A DNA stretch of 64,000 nucleotides from Flavivirga spongiicola (GTDB lineage: Bacteria > Bacteroidota > Bacteroidia > Flavobacteriales > Flavobacteriaceae), in the NCBI RefSeq assembly GCF_030540825.1, contig NZ_JAUOEO010000001.1, positions 1,275,001 through 1,339,000 of the forward strand, in the 5' to 3' direction. The translations under genes and the position numbers were made by a program. The notes below the pieces were generated by a model. That model was not told the DNA's origin. It ran no database searches and saw only the letters and a program-made list of their open reading frames with translations. Each line of letters starts with the position of its first letter. Within the stretch, counting starts at the first letter, position 1. This document shows, piece after piece, positions 46,089 to 56,600 of this stretch.

Positions 46089-49000
46089 CTACAGTATTTC
46101 TAACGGATTTGAATAAATGTATACATCTTGTTCACTTTTTAATTTATTATTACTTCGAACGTTAACTAAATAAATAATCGAATTATCTTTGTCAACCTTA
46201 TCCTCAAATTGATCACCGATGATAAATCTGCGCCAGTGTATTAAAGTTTTCCATTTAGGATTTCCTTCCGTCCTTTTTTGAATAAAAATTTCAAGATTAC
46301 TTGACTCACCTTCGGCAACTGTTAAAATAATTACATCGATATTGAAAGTATTATTACCTCTTTCTATTACTATTTTTGGTACTTTTGGAGGAACTATTTC
46401 CAATGCGCTAGATTTTTTGATTTCTGAACCGACTGATTTTACATCAAAATAATTAACTCCGAGAATTCGATAATAATAATCCTGTAAACCTGCCAAACCA
46501 GAATTTGTAAAAGGAATCAGTTCATGTTGTTGTACTAAGTGTCGTATTTCATCATTATCACCCTCATATACCACTGCAACCGAAATGCCATTTGCTATTT
46601 TTCTTAGATTTGCTGTAGTTTGTGGAGCACTTGATCCTGTGTAATAATTCAAAGCTTGGTGCTGATTTTCAATTGGGCTGGCTTCCTTGTCAAATTCATC
46701 TAACCGATAAACACCTAAAATTCTTGCGACAGGAAACTCCTCAGGAATATGTATTTTATTATTGAAAGTTTTAATTCTAGGATCAGGAATCCTGTCAACA
46801 ATTCTCGGGTCAAGTTCATTGCTCCACCAGCGTAAATCCTCTAGCTCCTTTTTACTTTCAGCACGGTACAATACATATTCTTTAAAGTCAGGCTCTCTAT
46901 TTAATGACCATTGAAGTGTTACTTGTCTATCTCCTGCTTCTACTTTTGTAAAAACTGGTTTCCTTGGCGGTTTTACAGCTATGGTTATTGCCGCTTCACT
47001 AAGTGGACCCCAAATAGTGCTTTCTGATAAGGCTTCATTCATGGTTTTTAATCGATAGAAATATCGGTTGTTTACAATGCCATTTACCTCATCTATATAT
47101 TTTTTTTCTCTAATTGGCTTTCCGGTAAGTAATTTGAATGCTTTTTCATTACCCATCCGTTTCGCTAGGGTAGTGATTTCTTTACTATCTTCTACTTCGA
47201 TAAGCGATGGGTAAAAGCGATCTGCCCATTTTCGCCATATAGGAGTAACTGATTGCCAATCAGCACTATCGACAACCGTAGGAAATAATTCTGCTAGGGA
47301 AACTTCTTGAGTTTGAAGCCAATCTGTAAAATCTACATCATCATTAAAGATAACTTGCGGTTCCATATTTTTATAGAAACCTTGACGGGTTCTGCGTTGT
47401 TCTAAATCTCTGGTATAGATGTCGCTGTCTGTAGCTCTGAATACTTTATAAAACAAAGTTTCTGATGGAGGAGGGTCACTCCAGTCCACAGTAATTTTTG
47501 ACTTGCCATAGTAGTCGGCTTTGGCTCCTACGGTAACAATTGGCCTAGGAGCCTCTCCTGGTCTTTTTCTGTTAACAGCTACCATGACGGTACTGCGTGA
47601 TAAATCACTTTTTACATCATCTACATCAGCACTTGTAAGAGCAAGATGATATTGCTCCGTCGTTTTTCCGTTAATAAATTGAGGTAATGCATTTAATTCT
47701 CCCTCATAATTAAAACGCCTGCCGATATAAAAACGCAACGGATGTGTGGCAGAAATAATTATTTCTGGCTGTGGTTCATCTTTTTCACCTGGTGTGGTGT
47801 ATAAGACTAATTTCCTATTACTAGTCCACCTATGCCATAGCACATAAAATGAACGCCATTTATTTTGCGGTTTAGATTTATCATAAAAAACAAGAGCACT
47901 AGGCAGGTAATCTTTAGGCTCAGGTTGAACATAAGTGTTGGGTCTTTGAAAATTGGATATGGTTATTTTATACACTTTAGAAAGCGGGAACCAATCTATT
48001 TTCTCTTCATTTATTAATCTTTTTCGCTCAACTATCAAGGGGTCTGAACTACTTTTTAAATCATCTTCCAAAATTGCCTCCATGACTTCCAAGGCAGGTA
48101 CTTGACCCACGGACAAGCTTAGCGGCTCCATATATGGAAGCGGAATTGAATCTATACGTGGTTCAATAGTATCAGCAAGGCTTCTATGTGCATTTGAGCC
48201 CTCAGGAATACTGATACGGAGTATATCCCCATCTTTTGGAGTCACCAAAGGTTCGGATGCGTATTTGACTTTAAATTCGGGTTCATCGCCCGTAGTATGA
48301 CTTTGTATTTTAAATTTATGCGGGCCTATCAGACAATTTTGTCCCTCCAATTCATTTGCCTCAAAATTGAGACGGTTGTTCTCAATCTTTATTTTAAACT
48401 CTTTGGACTCAAAACTTCGTGCAGGAGGTAGAACTTCTATTGGGCTGGATAATTCATTTTGAATACCTATGGATTGATATAAATTAAACGTGCTAACTTC
48501 TTTAAAGAATAATTGCTGAATACCTGTCCAACCCCATGTCAATTCATAAAAGAAATCTAATGGAATGGAAACGAAATCGCCTGTTTTGGGTTGTAATTGT
48601 TCAAAGGGAACAGCTTTAATATTGAATTTAAAGAATGACGTTGAGCCTTGCTGAGCAGCATCACCAATTTCAAAAGATTGTTCTACGATTCGATTTACCG
48701 TCTCCATTATTATTGGTGGCAGGAGAGGATTGCTAGTGTTTTTCTTTGGAACTTCGTAACTGATTGTTCTTTTGATGGTAAAGTCATAACCAATTATGTT
48801 ATCTTCTAAAATACGACGATATGGAATATTGGTAACCACAGAGTACCCTATTTTTATGGAATTGTCATTGTCATCCAAAACGTCATCGCCATTTACATCT
48901 TTCTTAATCCAGTCTTCAACTGTAGTTATCTCTCCTGTTATAGCTTTAAATTTAGCATGTAGGTTAACTGGTGGGTTATAAACGGGTATAGCATTCGTTT

Positions 49001-51674
49001 TTATTTTTTTAAGGAAACCATGTGTACTTATTCTTCCAAATAAATCAATGCTTCTAGCTCCATAGTGGTAATTGTTATTTTTTAAAAATCTATCGATTAA
49101 TTGTATACTGCCCATTTTTTGATGCCATTCATCAATGGTCAATGCCTCTCTCCAAAATTGAATATTACTTATTAAACCATTAAAAGGATACTTGATATTA
49201 GTGGAACCTGTTGGTAAAATTTCTGAACCAATGGCAATAGCCATATCATTTTGTGTAATAGGTCCCAAGGAAGCCCTATGGCTACTATCCAACTTTCCAT
49301 TTATGAATAACTTTAAGGTGCTTCCATCATAGCTTACTCCTAGGTGGCTCCATTGATTTTCTTTTATTTTACCTATAGAATCAAAGTAACTGTTATTCAG
49401 CCAAAACCTCAAATGAAACTGATTACCAGATTTAGCTAAGCCTAGCCAAAAACCATTTTGATAATCATTTCCTAGTAAGGTGGGAAAGGGTTCAACCATT
49501 ATATCATTCGGCCTAGCCCATACAAAAATTGAAAACCTTGAAGACAAGGCCTTCATAGGATTTGTTTTATTTATAATTATTTGTTCTGCTCCATCGTACG
49601 TTAAGTATGTTTTTTGATCATAAAATATCAATTGAGCCAAACCTTGTTGTTGAGGAAGATAAACAGCTCCCTTTTTTAATAGATGTTTACTTTCAGAGGG
49701 ATGAATAACCTGTTGCCATATACTAATTTCTGACATCTCTCCAATAAATGTAGAACTTAAGTTCCTTGAGCTAATAGCAACATCAGCACCTATGAACACA
49801 TCATTTCTAGGAATGCCTACCTTACCGAGGTCAGCCTCGACCGGATCATCAAAATTTAAAAAATGAAAACCACCATAACGAAAAACAACTTGGTTGCCGT
49901 CATAGGCAACAGATAGTTCTAATGTATGATTCGTGGGGATTAAAAAATTACCTTCAACTAAGTTGCCATTGATCCATAAGCGTGTTTTATAACGACCATC
50001 TGGTTCTTTTTTAATCCCCCACCAGAAACCATTCCTCTTACTATTTCCAATTAGTGTAGCTGTATTGGGGCATAAACTATTTATTTTAACTTTGGCTTGT
50101 AAGGTGAAATTATCACCTAATACCTTTAGATGATTTTGACTTTCCAAAACCAACGCTTGGTTCCCATTTAATTTTAGATTATAAGGTGAGGTTTGATTTT
50201 CCGAATCTGATTTCACAAATTTAGGATTGCCAAGTTTAATTGCGTTTATACCATCTTTAATGTTAGATAAATGACCATTTAAGGGCCAATAGCCTAATAA
50301 GCTCGGCAAACTTAGATCTGAGATATTATCCCTATAGATTGCAGGAGAACTAATATTTTGTAATTGTGTTGGTAACACAGTACGACTATTTGAAGAAGTT
50401 GTTCTACTAAATTGAATTCGGACAGGATTGTTAAGTTGGTCTAAGTCTTTCAGTACCTTAATAGTATCAGATTCCTTTGGTATTAAAACCTCGCTAATCT
50501 TTGGAGTAGTAATTAAAGTGCTTAACTTTATTTGAGAAATTTTATTATTCACTTCTCCATTATTATTTAGAATCGCAGGCATTTGCTCATTAACTAGCTT
50601 ACTAATAATTGGTTTTGGTAAAGTTTTGGTAAAAGAAGGATCCAATATTATAATGTTGTGGACATTACCTATAGCGCCAAACCTTCTTCGATAAGTAATC
50701 TTGTAAATTCGAAAAGTTTCGCCAGGTATTTTCTTAAAATTTAATACTTGAAATGGAGAACTTGGTCTTGTAATTCGAAGGTGTTTACTGTCGTCGTCGT
50801 ATGATAAGCGTTCTCCAAGAGTTGTTAATTGCCAATTACCTGAAGAATTGCCTAATTCATACTCGATGGTCACTTCCTCGACAGGATATTCGAATTCAAT
50901 CAAAAATCCTGGATTTAAGTTGCCTTTAACCAACAGGTGAGACCTATACAAATCATTATTTTCATTTAAAGAGACTCCTAAAGTTCTTAGATTAGGAACT
51001 ACTTTTAATCCTTGAAATTGTAACGGAATGACACCTTGGCGTATATCGTAATTTTCAAAGGTGGTAGTTAATGAAGCGAACATCATATTTTTCCAATGCC
51101 CTTGAACTAGATATAAATATTTATTTAAGGGATCAGCTTCAGTATCTATTATGTATAACCCCAACATTCTGGCGATATATGGATCAACACTGGCAGCCAT
51201 TAACACATCCATTACCCGAAGACCACCCTTCAATCCATTTTCTGCAATATCCTCACTATCCAAAAAGGCATTATACATTTCTTCAGAATTTCCTGAATTT
51301 GTCAAACGCTCAATAACATCTAGTAAATCATCAGCAACTTGATCATATTTTGCTTTTATAGCTTGGGAAACTAAAACCTCATTTATTCTGGAAAGTGCCT
51401 CTCTTTTATTTTTGGGTAAGTTGATTTTTATTTCCCACTCCAGTAAAGAAGTTGGAGTAGTACCTGAAGTCAAATGTGTTGAATCAAGTCTATTTGAAGT
51501 AACTTTAATATGATAACGTTGTATGGTAAATCCATTTTTAGGAAAACCCATCTCAGGATTAAAAGTCCAGCGTAGGTGACTACCAGATACTGCCTTTTTT
51601 CCATCGAAAAGCTCTGTGGAAGAATTTAGACTTAAAGCTACTAAGCCTAAATCTGGTTTTTGAAGATTTAGCAT
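46089..51674 (-). CDS. Giant multidomain protein with two LamG-like and FnIII-like domains (1861 aa)
   Basis: No signal peptide (MLNLQKPDLGLVALSLNSST). Two LamG/concanavalin-like domains at about 460-665 (LLGYWPLNGHLSN, NGFWWGIKKEPDGRYKTRLW) and 700-850 (FSIFVWARPNDIM, NQWSHLGVSYDGSTLKLFIN). A dockerin/EF-hand-like calcium loop DVNGDDVLDDND sits near residue 928. FnIII-like domains follow at about 1375-1420 and 1570-1615 (AGDRQVTLQWSLNREPDFKE). Adhesion-type domains in a protein without an export signal recall tail-fibre, injection-system or non-classically exported proteins. It is the first gene of the operon; its upstream region ends at the right 151-bp element. Function unknown. Confidence 0.82.
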   Translation of the reverse strand: MLNLQKPDLGLVALSLNSSTELFDGKKAVSGSHLRWTFNPEMGFPKNGFTIQRYHIKVTSNRLDSTHLTSGTTPTSLLEWEIKINLPKNKREALSRINEVLVSQAIKAKYDQVADDLLDVIERLTNSGNSEEMYNAFLDSEDIAENGLKGGLRVMDVLMAASVDPYIARMLGLYIIDTEADPLNKYLYLVQGHWKNMMFASLTTTFENYDIRQGVIPLQFQGLKVVPNLRTLGVSLNENNDLYRSHLLVKGNLNPGFLIEFEYPVEEVTIEYELGNSSGNWQLTTLGERLSYDDDSKHLRITRPSSPFQVLNFKKIPGETFRIYKITYRRRFGAIGNVHNIIILDPSFTKTLPKPIISKLVNEQMPAILNNNGEVNNKISQIKLSTLITTPKISEVLIPKESDTIKVLKDLDQLNNPVRIQFSRTTSSNSRTVLPTQLQNISSPAIYRDNISDLSLPSLLGYWPLNGHLSNIKDGINAIKLGNPKFVKSDSENQTSPYNLKLNGNQALVLESQNHLKVLGDNFTLQAKVKINSLCPNTATLIGNSKRNGFWWGIKKEPDGRYKTRLWINGNLVEGNFLIPTNHTLELSVAYDGNQVVFRYGGFHFLNFDDPVEADLGKVGIPRNDVFIGADVAISSRNLSSTFIGEMSEISIWQQVIHPSESKHLLKKGAVYLPQQQGLAQLIFYDQKTYLTYDGAEQIIINKTNPMKALSSRFSIFVWARPNDIMVEPFPTLLGNDYQNGFWLGLAKSGNQFHLRFWLNNSYFDSIGKIKENQWSHLGVSYDGSTLKLFINGKLDSSHRASLGPITQNDMAIAIGSEILPTGSTNIKYPFNGLISNIQFWREALTIDEWHQKMGSIQLIDRFLKNNNYHYGARSIDLFGRISTHGFLKKIKTNAIPVYNPPVNLHAKFKAITGEITTVEDWIKKDVNGDDVLDDNDNSIKIGYSVVTNIPYRRILEDNIIGYDFTIKRTISYEVPKKNTSNPLLPPIIMETVNRIVEQSFEIGDAAQQGSTSFFKFNIKAVPFEQLQPKTGDFVSIPLDFFYELTWGWTGIQQLFFKEVSTFNLYQSIGIQNELSSPIEVLPPARSFESKEFKIKIENNRLNFEANELEGQNCLIGPHKFKIQSHTTGDEPEFKVKYASEPLVTPKDGDILRISIPEGSNAHRSLADTIEPRIDSIPLPYMEPLSLSVGQVPALEVMEAILEDDLKSSSDPLIVERKRLINEEKIDWFPLSKVYKITISNFQRPNTYVQPEPKDYLPSALVFYDKSKPQNKWRSFYVLWHRWTSNRKLVLYTTPGEKDEPQPEIIISATHPLRFYIGRRFNYEGELNALPQFINGKTTEQYHLALTSADVDDVKSDLSRSTVMVAVNRKRPGEAPRPIVTVGAKADYYGKSKITVDWSDPPPSETLFYKVFRATDSDIYTRDLEQRRTRQGFYKNMEPQVIFNDDVDFTDWLQTQEVSLAELFPTVVDSADWQSVTPIWRKWADRFYPSLIEVEDSKEITTLAKRMGNEKAFKLLTGKPIREKKYIDEVNGIVNNRYFYRLKTMNEALSESTIWGPLSEAAITIAVKPPRKPVFTKVEAGDRQVTLQWSLNREPDFKEYVLYRAESKKELEDLRWWSNELDPRIVDRIPDPRIKTFNNKIHIPEEFPVARILGVYRLDEFDKEASPIENQHQALNYYTGSSAPQTTANLRKIANGISVAVVYEGDNDEIRHLVQQHELIPFTNSGLAGLQDYYYRILGVNYFDVKSVGSEIKKSSALEIVPPKVPKIVIERGNNTFNIDVIILTVAEGESSNLEIFIQKRTEGNPKWKTLIHWRRFIIGDQFEDKVDKDNSIIYLVNVRSNNKLKSEQDVYIYSNPLEIL

Positions 51675-51809
51675 AAAATATCAATAACTTTAATAAAAGT
51701 TTTTAGCTAAAATCAATTAAATAGGGATTGTTAAATTTACAAAAAAAATGATACACTCTCTCTTTTAATCTTAAAAAGCTACATATGAGAATCATAAACT
51801 TTACAATAC

Positions 51810-51960
51810 TGGATAGAATGGTCAATGAGAACCACCTTCAGCGGATAAAAGTGAGCATAGCAATAACTATTGCAATTCCTTTTATAGCTTAAGGTGGAAT
51901 GAGTTTTTAAGTGGCTCAAAAATTTTCGTTTTCTGTGGTTCACATTGACCGTTTTTTGCA
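51810..51960. mobile_element. 151-bp TG...CA-ended repeat element, right copy
   Basis: Direct repeat of 37780-37930. Its right end (CA at 51959-51960) is exactly where the ATPase reading frame stops resembling its family: on the minus strand GAG (Glu) is followed by TGCAAAAAACGG, the element end. No target duplication is visible at either copy, which suggests later recombination or deletion. Confidence 0.65.
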
Positions 51961-52107
51961 CTCTGTATCGATAATGGCAATCTTTGTCCAGTCATTAGTG
52001 ATTCCATAGGCTAGTAACAGGGCTGAGTAACTTTTACCGAAACCTGATGCCCCTGATAATCCAAGCCTTAATTTTACTTGATGTCTTTGTGCTTGCTGTA
52101 ATTTCAT
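51940..52107 (-). pseudogene. 5' fragment of a RecA-like/AAA ATPase of mobile elements, truncated by the repeat element
   Basis: The start at 52107 (MKLQQAQRHQVKLRLGLSGA) leads into a Walker A motif (GLSGASGFGKSYSALLLAYG) and the first Walker-B-side strand IAIIDTE; then the frame enters the 151-bp element and stops after six foreign codons. Intact relatives, phage- and element-borne nucleotide-binding proteins, are several times longer. The ATP site half is present but the rest is missing from the island, so the product should be dead. It is 96 bases downstream of the 114-aa gene, which probably belonged to the same operon. Confidence 0.8.
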
Positions 52108-52203
52108 AATGTATTTGTTATAATTAAAAATGTTAGATGTTATTGAATAAAAAAAGAGCCTCATTTCTGAAGCTCCTTTATTCTTGTTTGAAGTAAATTG
52201 TGA

Positions 52204-52548
52204 TTAGATAACCACTTCTTCTTGTACAACATGGTCTTGTACGATGGTTTCGTCTTCTCCAACGTATTCAAAACGATGTGATAACATGATTACTTCTCCA
52301 TTGTCAGGAATCTGGTATTCATAAGGTTCTACTTCGACCTTTTTAATGTCTCCTGGTAGTTCTGTGCCTTTTAAAATTTCACACGTTGCCTTATCAAATG
52401 TACAAGACACTGATGCTCTTCTTGCCGTTAGATAAGTTCTACCTGTTTCTTTACTTTTTACTGCTTCAACACCTCCTTGAACTTCAAGTGCATTAAATTC
52501 TTTCCCATCCTCTGATTGACAGGCTCTGTAATCTACGATTGTAGCCAT
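52204..52548 (-). CDS. Small conserved mobile-element protein (114 aa), unknown function
   Basis: A soluble, acidic 114-aa protein (MATIVDYRACQSEDGKEFNA ... LEVQGGVEAVKSKETGRTYL ... TFDKATCEILKGTELPGDIK). No catalytic motif is visible. Position directly upstream of the broken ATPase gene suggests both came from the same mobile-element DNA-processing module, as single-strand-binding or accessory proteins often do. I recall similar small proteins beside such ATPases in flavobacterial elements, but this was not checked. Confidence 0.7.
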   Translation of the reverse strand: MATIVDYRACQSEDGKEFNALEVQGGVEAVKSKETGRTYLTARRASVSCTFDKATCEILKGTELPGDIKKVEVEPYEYQIPDNGEVIMLSHRFEYVGEDETIVQDHVVQEEVVI

Positions 52549-52738
52549 AGTTTTTTATATTTTAAGATTAAACAAAATGGAAAGTACCCACCGGGTAAGT
52601 CCCAATCGTTAAATAAGAGCGGGGTGGTTCTTTGGGTATGGTCGTAGACTTGATAAAAAGCGTCTTCAAAAAAAATATAAAATATATATTTTTGAGCTTT
52701 CTAGAATTTTAAAAGTTTGGCAATACTACTTACCCTAC

Positions 52739-52876
52739 CTACTCAAATATTTGGTTTATTCCTAATAGAACTAATACAAAAATAATTACATAAATACAGC
52801 CATTTAGATTATTTTGGCCATGTTCTCCTTTAAAGGCACTATTATAATCATCAGGTCTTTTTCTCTTCTTATTCAT
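52739..52876 (-). CDS. 45-aa single-pass membrane peptide
   Basis: A short frame 2 bases after the lipocalin-like gene, encoding a basic start (MNKKRKRPDDYNSAFKGEHG) and one hydrophobic segment (CIYVIIFVLVLLGINQIF). Tight spacing on the same strand supports co-transcription with the lipoprotein. Family unknown. Bases 52549-52738 downstream hold no gene and should carry the promoter of the 114-aa gene. Confidence 0.5.
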   Translation of the reverse strand: MNKKRKRPDDYNSAFKGEHGQNNLNGCIYVIIFVLVLLGINQIFE

Positions 52877-52878
52877 AG

Positions 52879-53346
52879 CTAATTTACTTTTTGAAAGACA
52901 TATACTTCCTGTTCTGTTGAATTAGAATCTGTATCTGCGTCTATTTTAAGTGTGGTTGCTGTTAACTCAGTTATTAGGTAATCTCCGATAGTTCCGTTAT
53001 CAAATTGACCATTTATTGTAATCCTCAAGATATCATCATTGACAATCTGCCAATTACCTGTATTATCCCATTCTAATTCACAGTCTGTTACTGTGTAATA
53101 TCCCGTTTGAGCAAAATTTCTAGTGTTTGAAAATGTAGTTCTTCCAGTCTGTTCACAGGCACTATAATTATCTGTTATAGTTGTGCCATTATTATCTACA
53201 AATTCGGCTTGTATAGGCTTCCAAACACCTTCTATTTTGGAATTAGCATTGTTATCATCATCTGAAGGACTATCAGAGCTGCATCCAGTTGATAATAGAG
53301 TTCCCATAAGGATAGCTAGAATCGGTTTTAAAAATTGATCTTTCAT
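52879..53346 (-). CDS. Lipocalin-like lipoprotein
   Basis: A 155-aa lipoprotein (leader MKDQFLKPILAILMGTLLST, then GCSS with the lipid-modified Cys at residue 22, followed by a Ser/Asp-rich linker). The body starts with the lipocalin-like 'IEGVWKPIQAEFVDNNG' and continues with about eight short strands (NWQIVNDDILRITINGQF, LITELTATTLKIDAD), as in Bacteroidota lipocalin_4-type proteins. Two Cys residues (ACEQ, DCEL) may pair. It probably binds a small hydrophobic molecule or serves as an envelope accessory. Divergent from the small HTH gene. Confidence 0.75.
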   Translation of the reverse strand: MKDQFLKPILAILMGTLLSTGCSSDSPSDDDNNANSKIEGVWKPIQAEFVDNNGTTITDNYSACEQTGRTTFSNTRNFAQTGYYTVTDCELEWDNTGNWQIVNDDILRITINGQFDNGTIGDYLITELTATTLKIDADTDSNSTEQEVYVFQKVN

Positions 53347-53462
53347 TTTTATTTACTTTAGGTTAATAGATAGACTTATTGTTTGTCAAATATAATTAAA
53401 ATGACAGAATTGCGTCCTTTAGTCCGCATTATTTTCTATAACAACTTATTCCTTTGTTGTAT

Positions 53463-53684
53463 ATGGTCGATATCAACAAAAGAATATGTAATTACATTGC
53501 AAGTGAATGGATAGCTATAAGTAAGTCCAATAGGAGTTTTGCTATTGAGCATAACATAGATGAAAAGACTGTTAGAAAGATTCTTCAAAAAGATGGTTAT
53601 AGGATACCTGTGAAAACTTTATACAAGATTTGTGAAGCGAAGGAATTGAATATGGAAACCTTTTTTAAGCTTATACAATTATAA
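53463..53684 (+). CDS. Small HTH DNA-binding protein (XRE-like)
   Basis: A 73-aa protein, with the ATG at 53463 preferred over an in-frame TTG at 53454. It is almost entirely one helix-turn-helix domain: ISKSNRSFAIEHNIDEKTVR and a C-terminal VKTLYKICEAKELNMETFF that matches the last helices of XRE/Cro-type regulators. It is the only plus-strand gene in the island and is convergent with the NACHT gene (15 bases apart). It may regulate island genes; no operator was identified. Confidence 0.75.
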   Translation: MVDINKRICNYIASEWIAISKSNRSFAIEHNIDEKTVRKILQKDGYRIPVKTLYKICEAKELNMETFFKLIQL

Positions 53685-53699
53685 TATTAAGCTATCAAC

Positions 53700-56600
53700 T
53701 TATCTACCAAACGATTCACCATCCAAACTATCAATAAGTACAGAGAAATTATGAAAATACTCACTAATCAATAGATAATCATCTTTGATTTCTTCTAATA
53801 TTTCCAAATGCATATCTTCAGGTGAATTTGCCTTAAACTTGAACCTATCTTTTAGTTTTACTGGCACAATTTGCTTAATACTATTGACACTTATAAAATC
53901 TTTGTATTCTTGCCATTTTAATTTTAGGTCCTTCTGGAAAAAAGTAGGCAGGTCACTAACCTCTTTTGCTTCAAACTCCAGAACACTCATTTGATAAATC
54001 TCCGATCCTTCTCTAATGAATAAACTAGAGGAGTCTTCTCTATAATAATCTTGTGTAGCTAAATCGTAAAACAAAGCTTCTAATTTTTTGAATCCTTCCT
54101 CTCCATTTTCATACTTTTCATAAATACTTAAAGACACTAAAAAAGTATGAATTGTATCATGTAGAAATCTATACTGCCTAGTTTTAACGTCTTCAAATCT
54201 CTCATTTGCCACTGACACGAGTAATCCAGAATTTATTCCAAATTCAACTTTTTCTTTATTTGAATCGTTAATATAAATGTTTCTTTTTCCCTTGTTAAAA
54301 TATGTTTCAAAACTTAGTGAAATCAAGTTTGAATCAATTACGCCATTCTCCGTTTTCGTCATAGACTCTACAAAATCTTTATAAAGGGTATTAATGCTGT
54401 AAGACTTACTAATATTGCTTTTATAGGACTTATTGACCAGATTTACGGCAAGTCTTACCAAAATCGGAAGGTAATCACCAGCCTCATCTTTACAGATATC
54501 CAATAACTCTCTATTTAGCCTTTTGTCTGGATTTAAATAGCTATTTACAAAAATCTCAACATTATTATCGTTCAATCTTTGGGGCTCGATTAAAATATAA
54601 TTCTTTGAGGTTTTAAATTCAGTTTCAATTTTCTTATTTGGTCTAATGGTGGCTATAACACAAGTATTTCGCCCAATATCGTTACTTGCTTTTACAAAGG
54701 TTTCAAAAACACCTTTTGGTATTCCTGCTTCAGACAACCCATCAAAGAAAAGTATAAATGAGCCACTGGAAAGTTCTTTTTTAAATGAATCTTCAACAAC
54801 TAAGCTTCCCAATGCATTCTTAATAATTGATTCCACACTCTCATTTTCTAGTTGTTCGCCACTTACATATATTGGAATTGGCAATGCAGTATCATTATTG
54901 TATTTAATTATATATGCTTTGACAAAAGCCCGTAATAACGCTGACTTACCTTGACCTCCAGGGGCTTTAATTAGTATATGTGGTGCTTCCCTATGTTTAG
55001 CATTAGTTGTTAATTCTAGCAGCTTATCTACAGGAGCAGACTCAATTGAAGCGTTTCCATTAATTCTAAATCTTGCCGGAATAGGTACATAAGACTCATC
55101 CTTTATGTCATTTACACTATTAACTTCCTTATCAAAATTAATGCTCTCAATATGTTCCTTAAAATAACGCTTTTTAAATGCTGGAATAGTTTTTAAAAAT
55201 GAGTTTAATAAATCAAAAGGTGTTACACTTTGTAATTGCCTGTACATATATGGTGAGATAAAACCAGAAAAAACAGACGCTACCAACAAAGTAATTGACC
55301 CTAAAATGAAAGTAGTAGAATCGAAATGTTTAGAAAACTCTTCAATGAGGCCATCTCCATAAGATGTAAAAAAACCAGAGGTTACAAATACAATTAAAGG
55401 CGAATATCGCTTAACTATGCTAGGTAGAAGATTTAATTTAATTATTAGGATTGACAATAATAATAACCCTAGTAAAAGCAATATAGTTTTTCCTTCGTTA
55501 GCCTTAAAGAAAGGTTTTGTAAACATTTTATCTTTAATACTCACAAAAGCTTTAGATTCTTTTGTGCTCAAGGTTAGATAGAAATCATAGGCTTTGTCTG
55601 ATTCAATTTTCTCATCATTATAAAAGGCATAATTAACCTTAAAAAGGTTGTCCCCAATTTTAAATGCCTCAAGTGAATCTGAATTTCCACCGATCTTATC
55701 TCCATTTCTATAAATACCATATTTAAATTCTATTGGATTCGGAAGGCTATCAAAATTGTTAATACTAAATTCAAAACTTTTTTCATTGATATTATTTATT
55801 TCAGTGTCTAATTGATTCAATGAATATAAACTCCAAGTATTATTGACTTTGTTATGAATATTAATGATTCCAAAATCCATCGTTTCATTTATATAGTAAT
55901 TTTTAATATTTGAATCTTCTCCGTATTTATCAGCGTCATTTATAAAGTTAGAATACAAATAATTGTTTTTTAAGGTGTTATTAATGCCAAAACTGATTTT
56001 ATTTAATGTATCACCATTAAAATTAAAAAAAGAGAATCCATTAATATTATTCAGGCTTAAAACTGAATCGCTGATTTTATCAAAGGCTATAGAATCGTAA
56101 TAATATCCACCTTCCGTGGACGAAATAGAATCTTTAGGGTAAATGTCATGCTGAATTTTAAATATTGATTTATCTTTTTTATTGATGATATAAGTGTCAT
56201 TATTAGAATATGTAGAAACTGCTTTTGTTGGTCCAATTGGAAAAAGAGCTTCAAAATCCTCTTTTTTATGCAATACTGTATCATCAATTAACTCTATTTC
56301 TCCATTATCTAAAGAATAAAGTTTGTTATGGGAATATTGATTATCCCCACCCTTAACAATTCCAGATTTAGAATTTGTTGCTATCCATAATTCGCTTGGA
56401 CTACTTCCTCTGTATATTCTATTAATATTTAGGCCCGATTCTATACTTTTAGAATTAATAATGGTATCATTTTCAAATAAAAAAAAGTGCAGTTTATCAT
56501 TAAAAGCTTTGTTAGAAACAATAGTATCTGCTTGTTCTGAAACCCAAAAAGACTCCCTTTTTTTATCAGTTAAAACTTGAATATTTTTATTTGCAAATAA

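Noticed and set aside
38047..51674. Rhs/Tc-toxin or classical extracellular contractile injection system
   Set aside because: No YD repeats, no RHS core, and no sheath, tube, baseplate or ClpV-like gene beside the giant genes.
53454..53462. TTG start for the small HTH gene
   Set aside because: The ATG three codons downstream begins the same protein with a normal start; nothing upstream adds to the fold.
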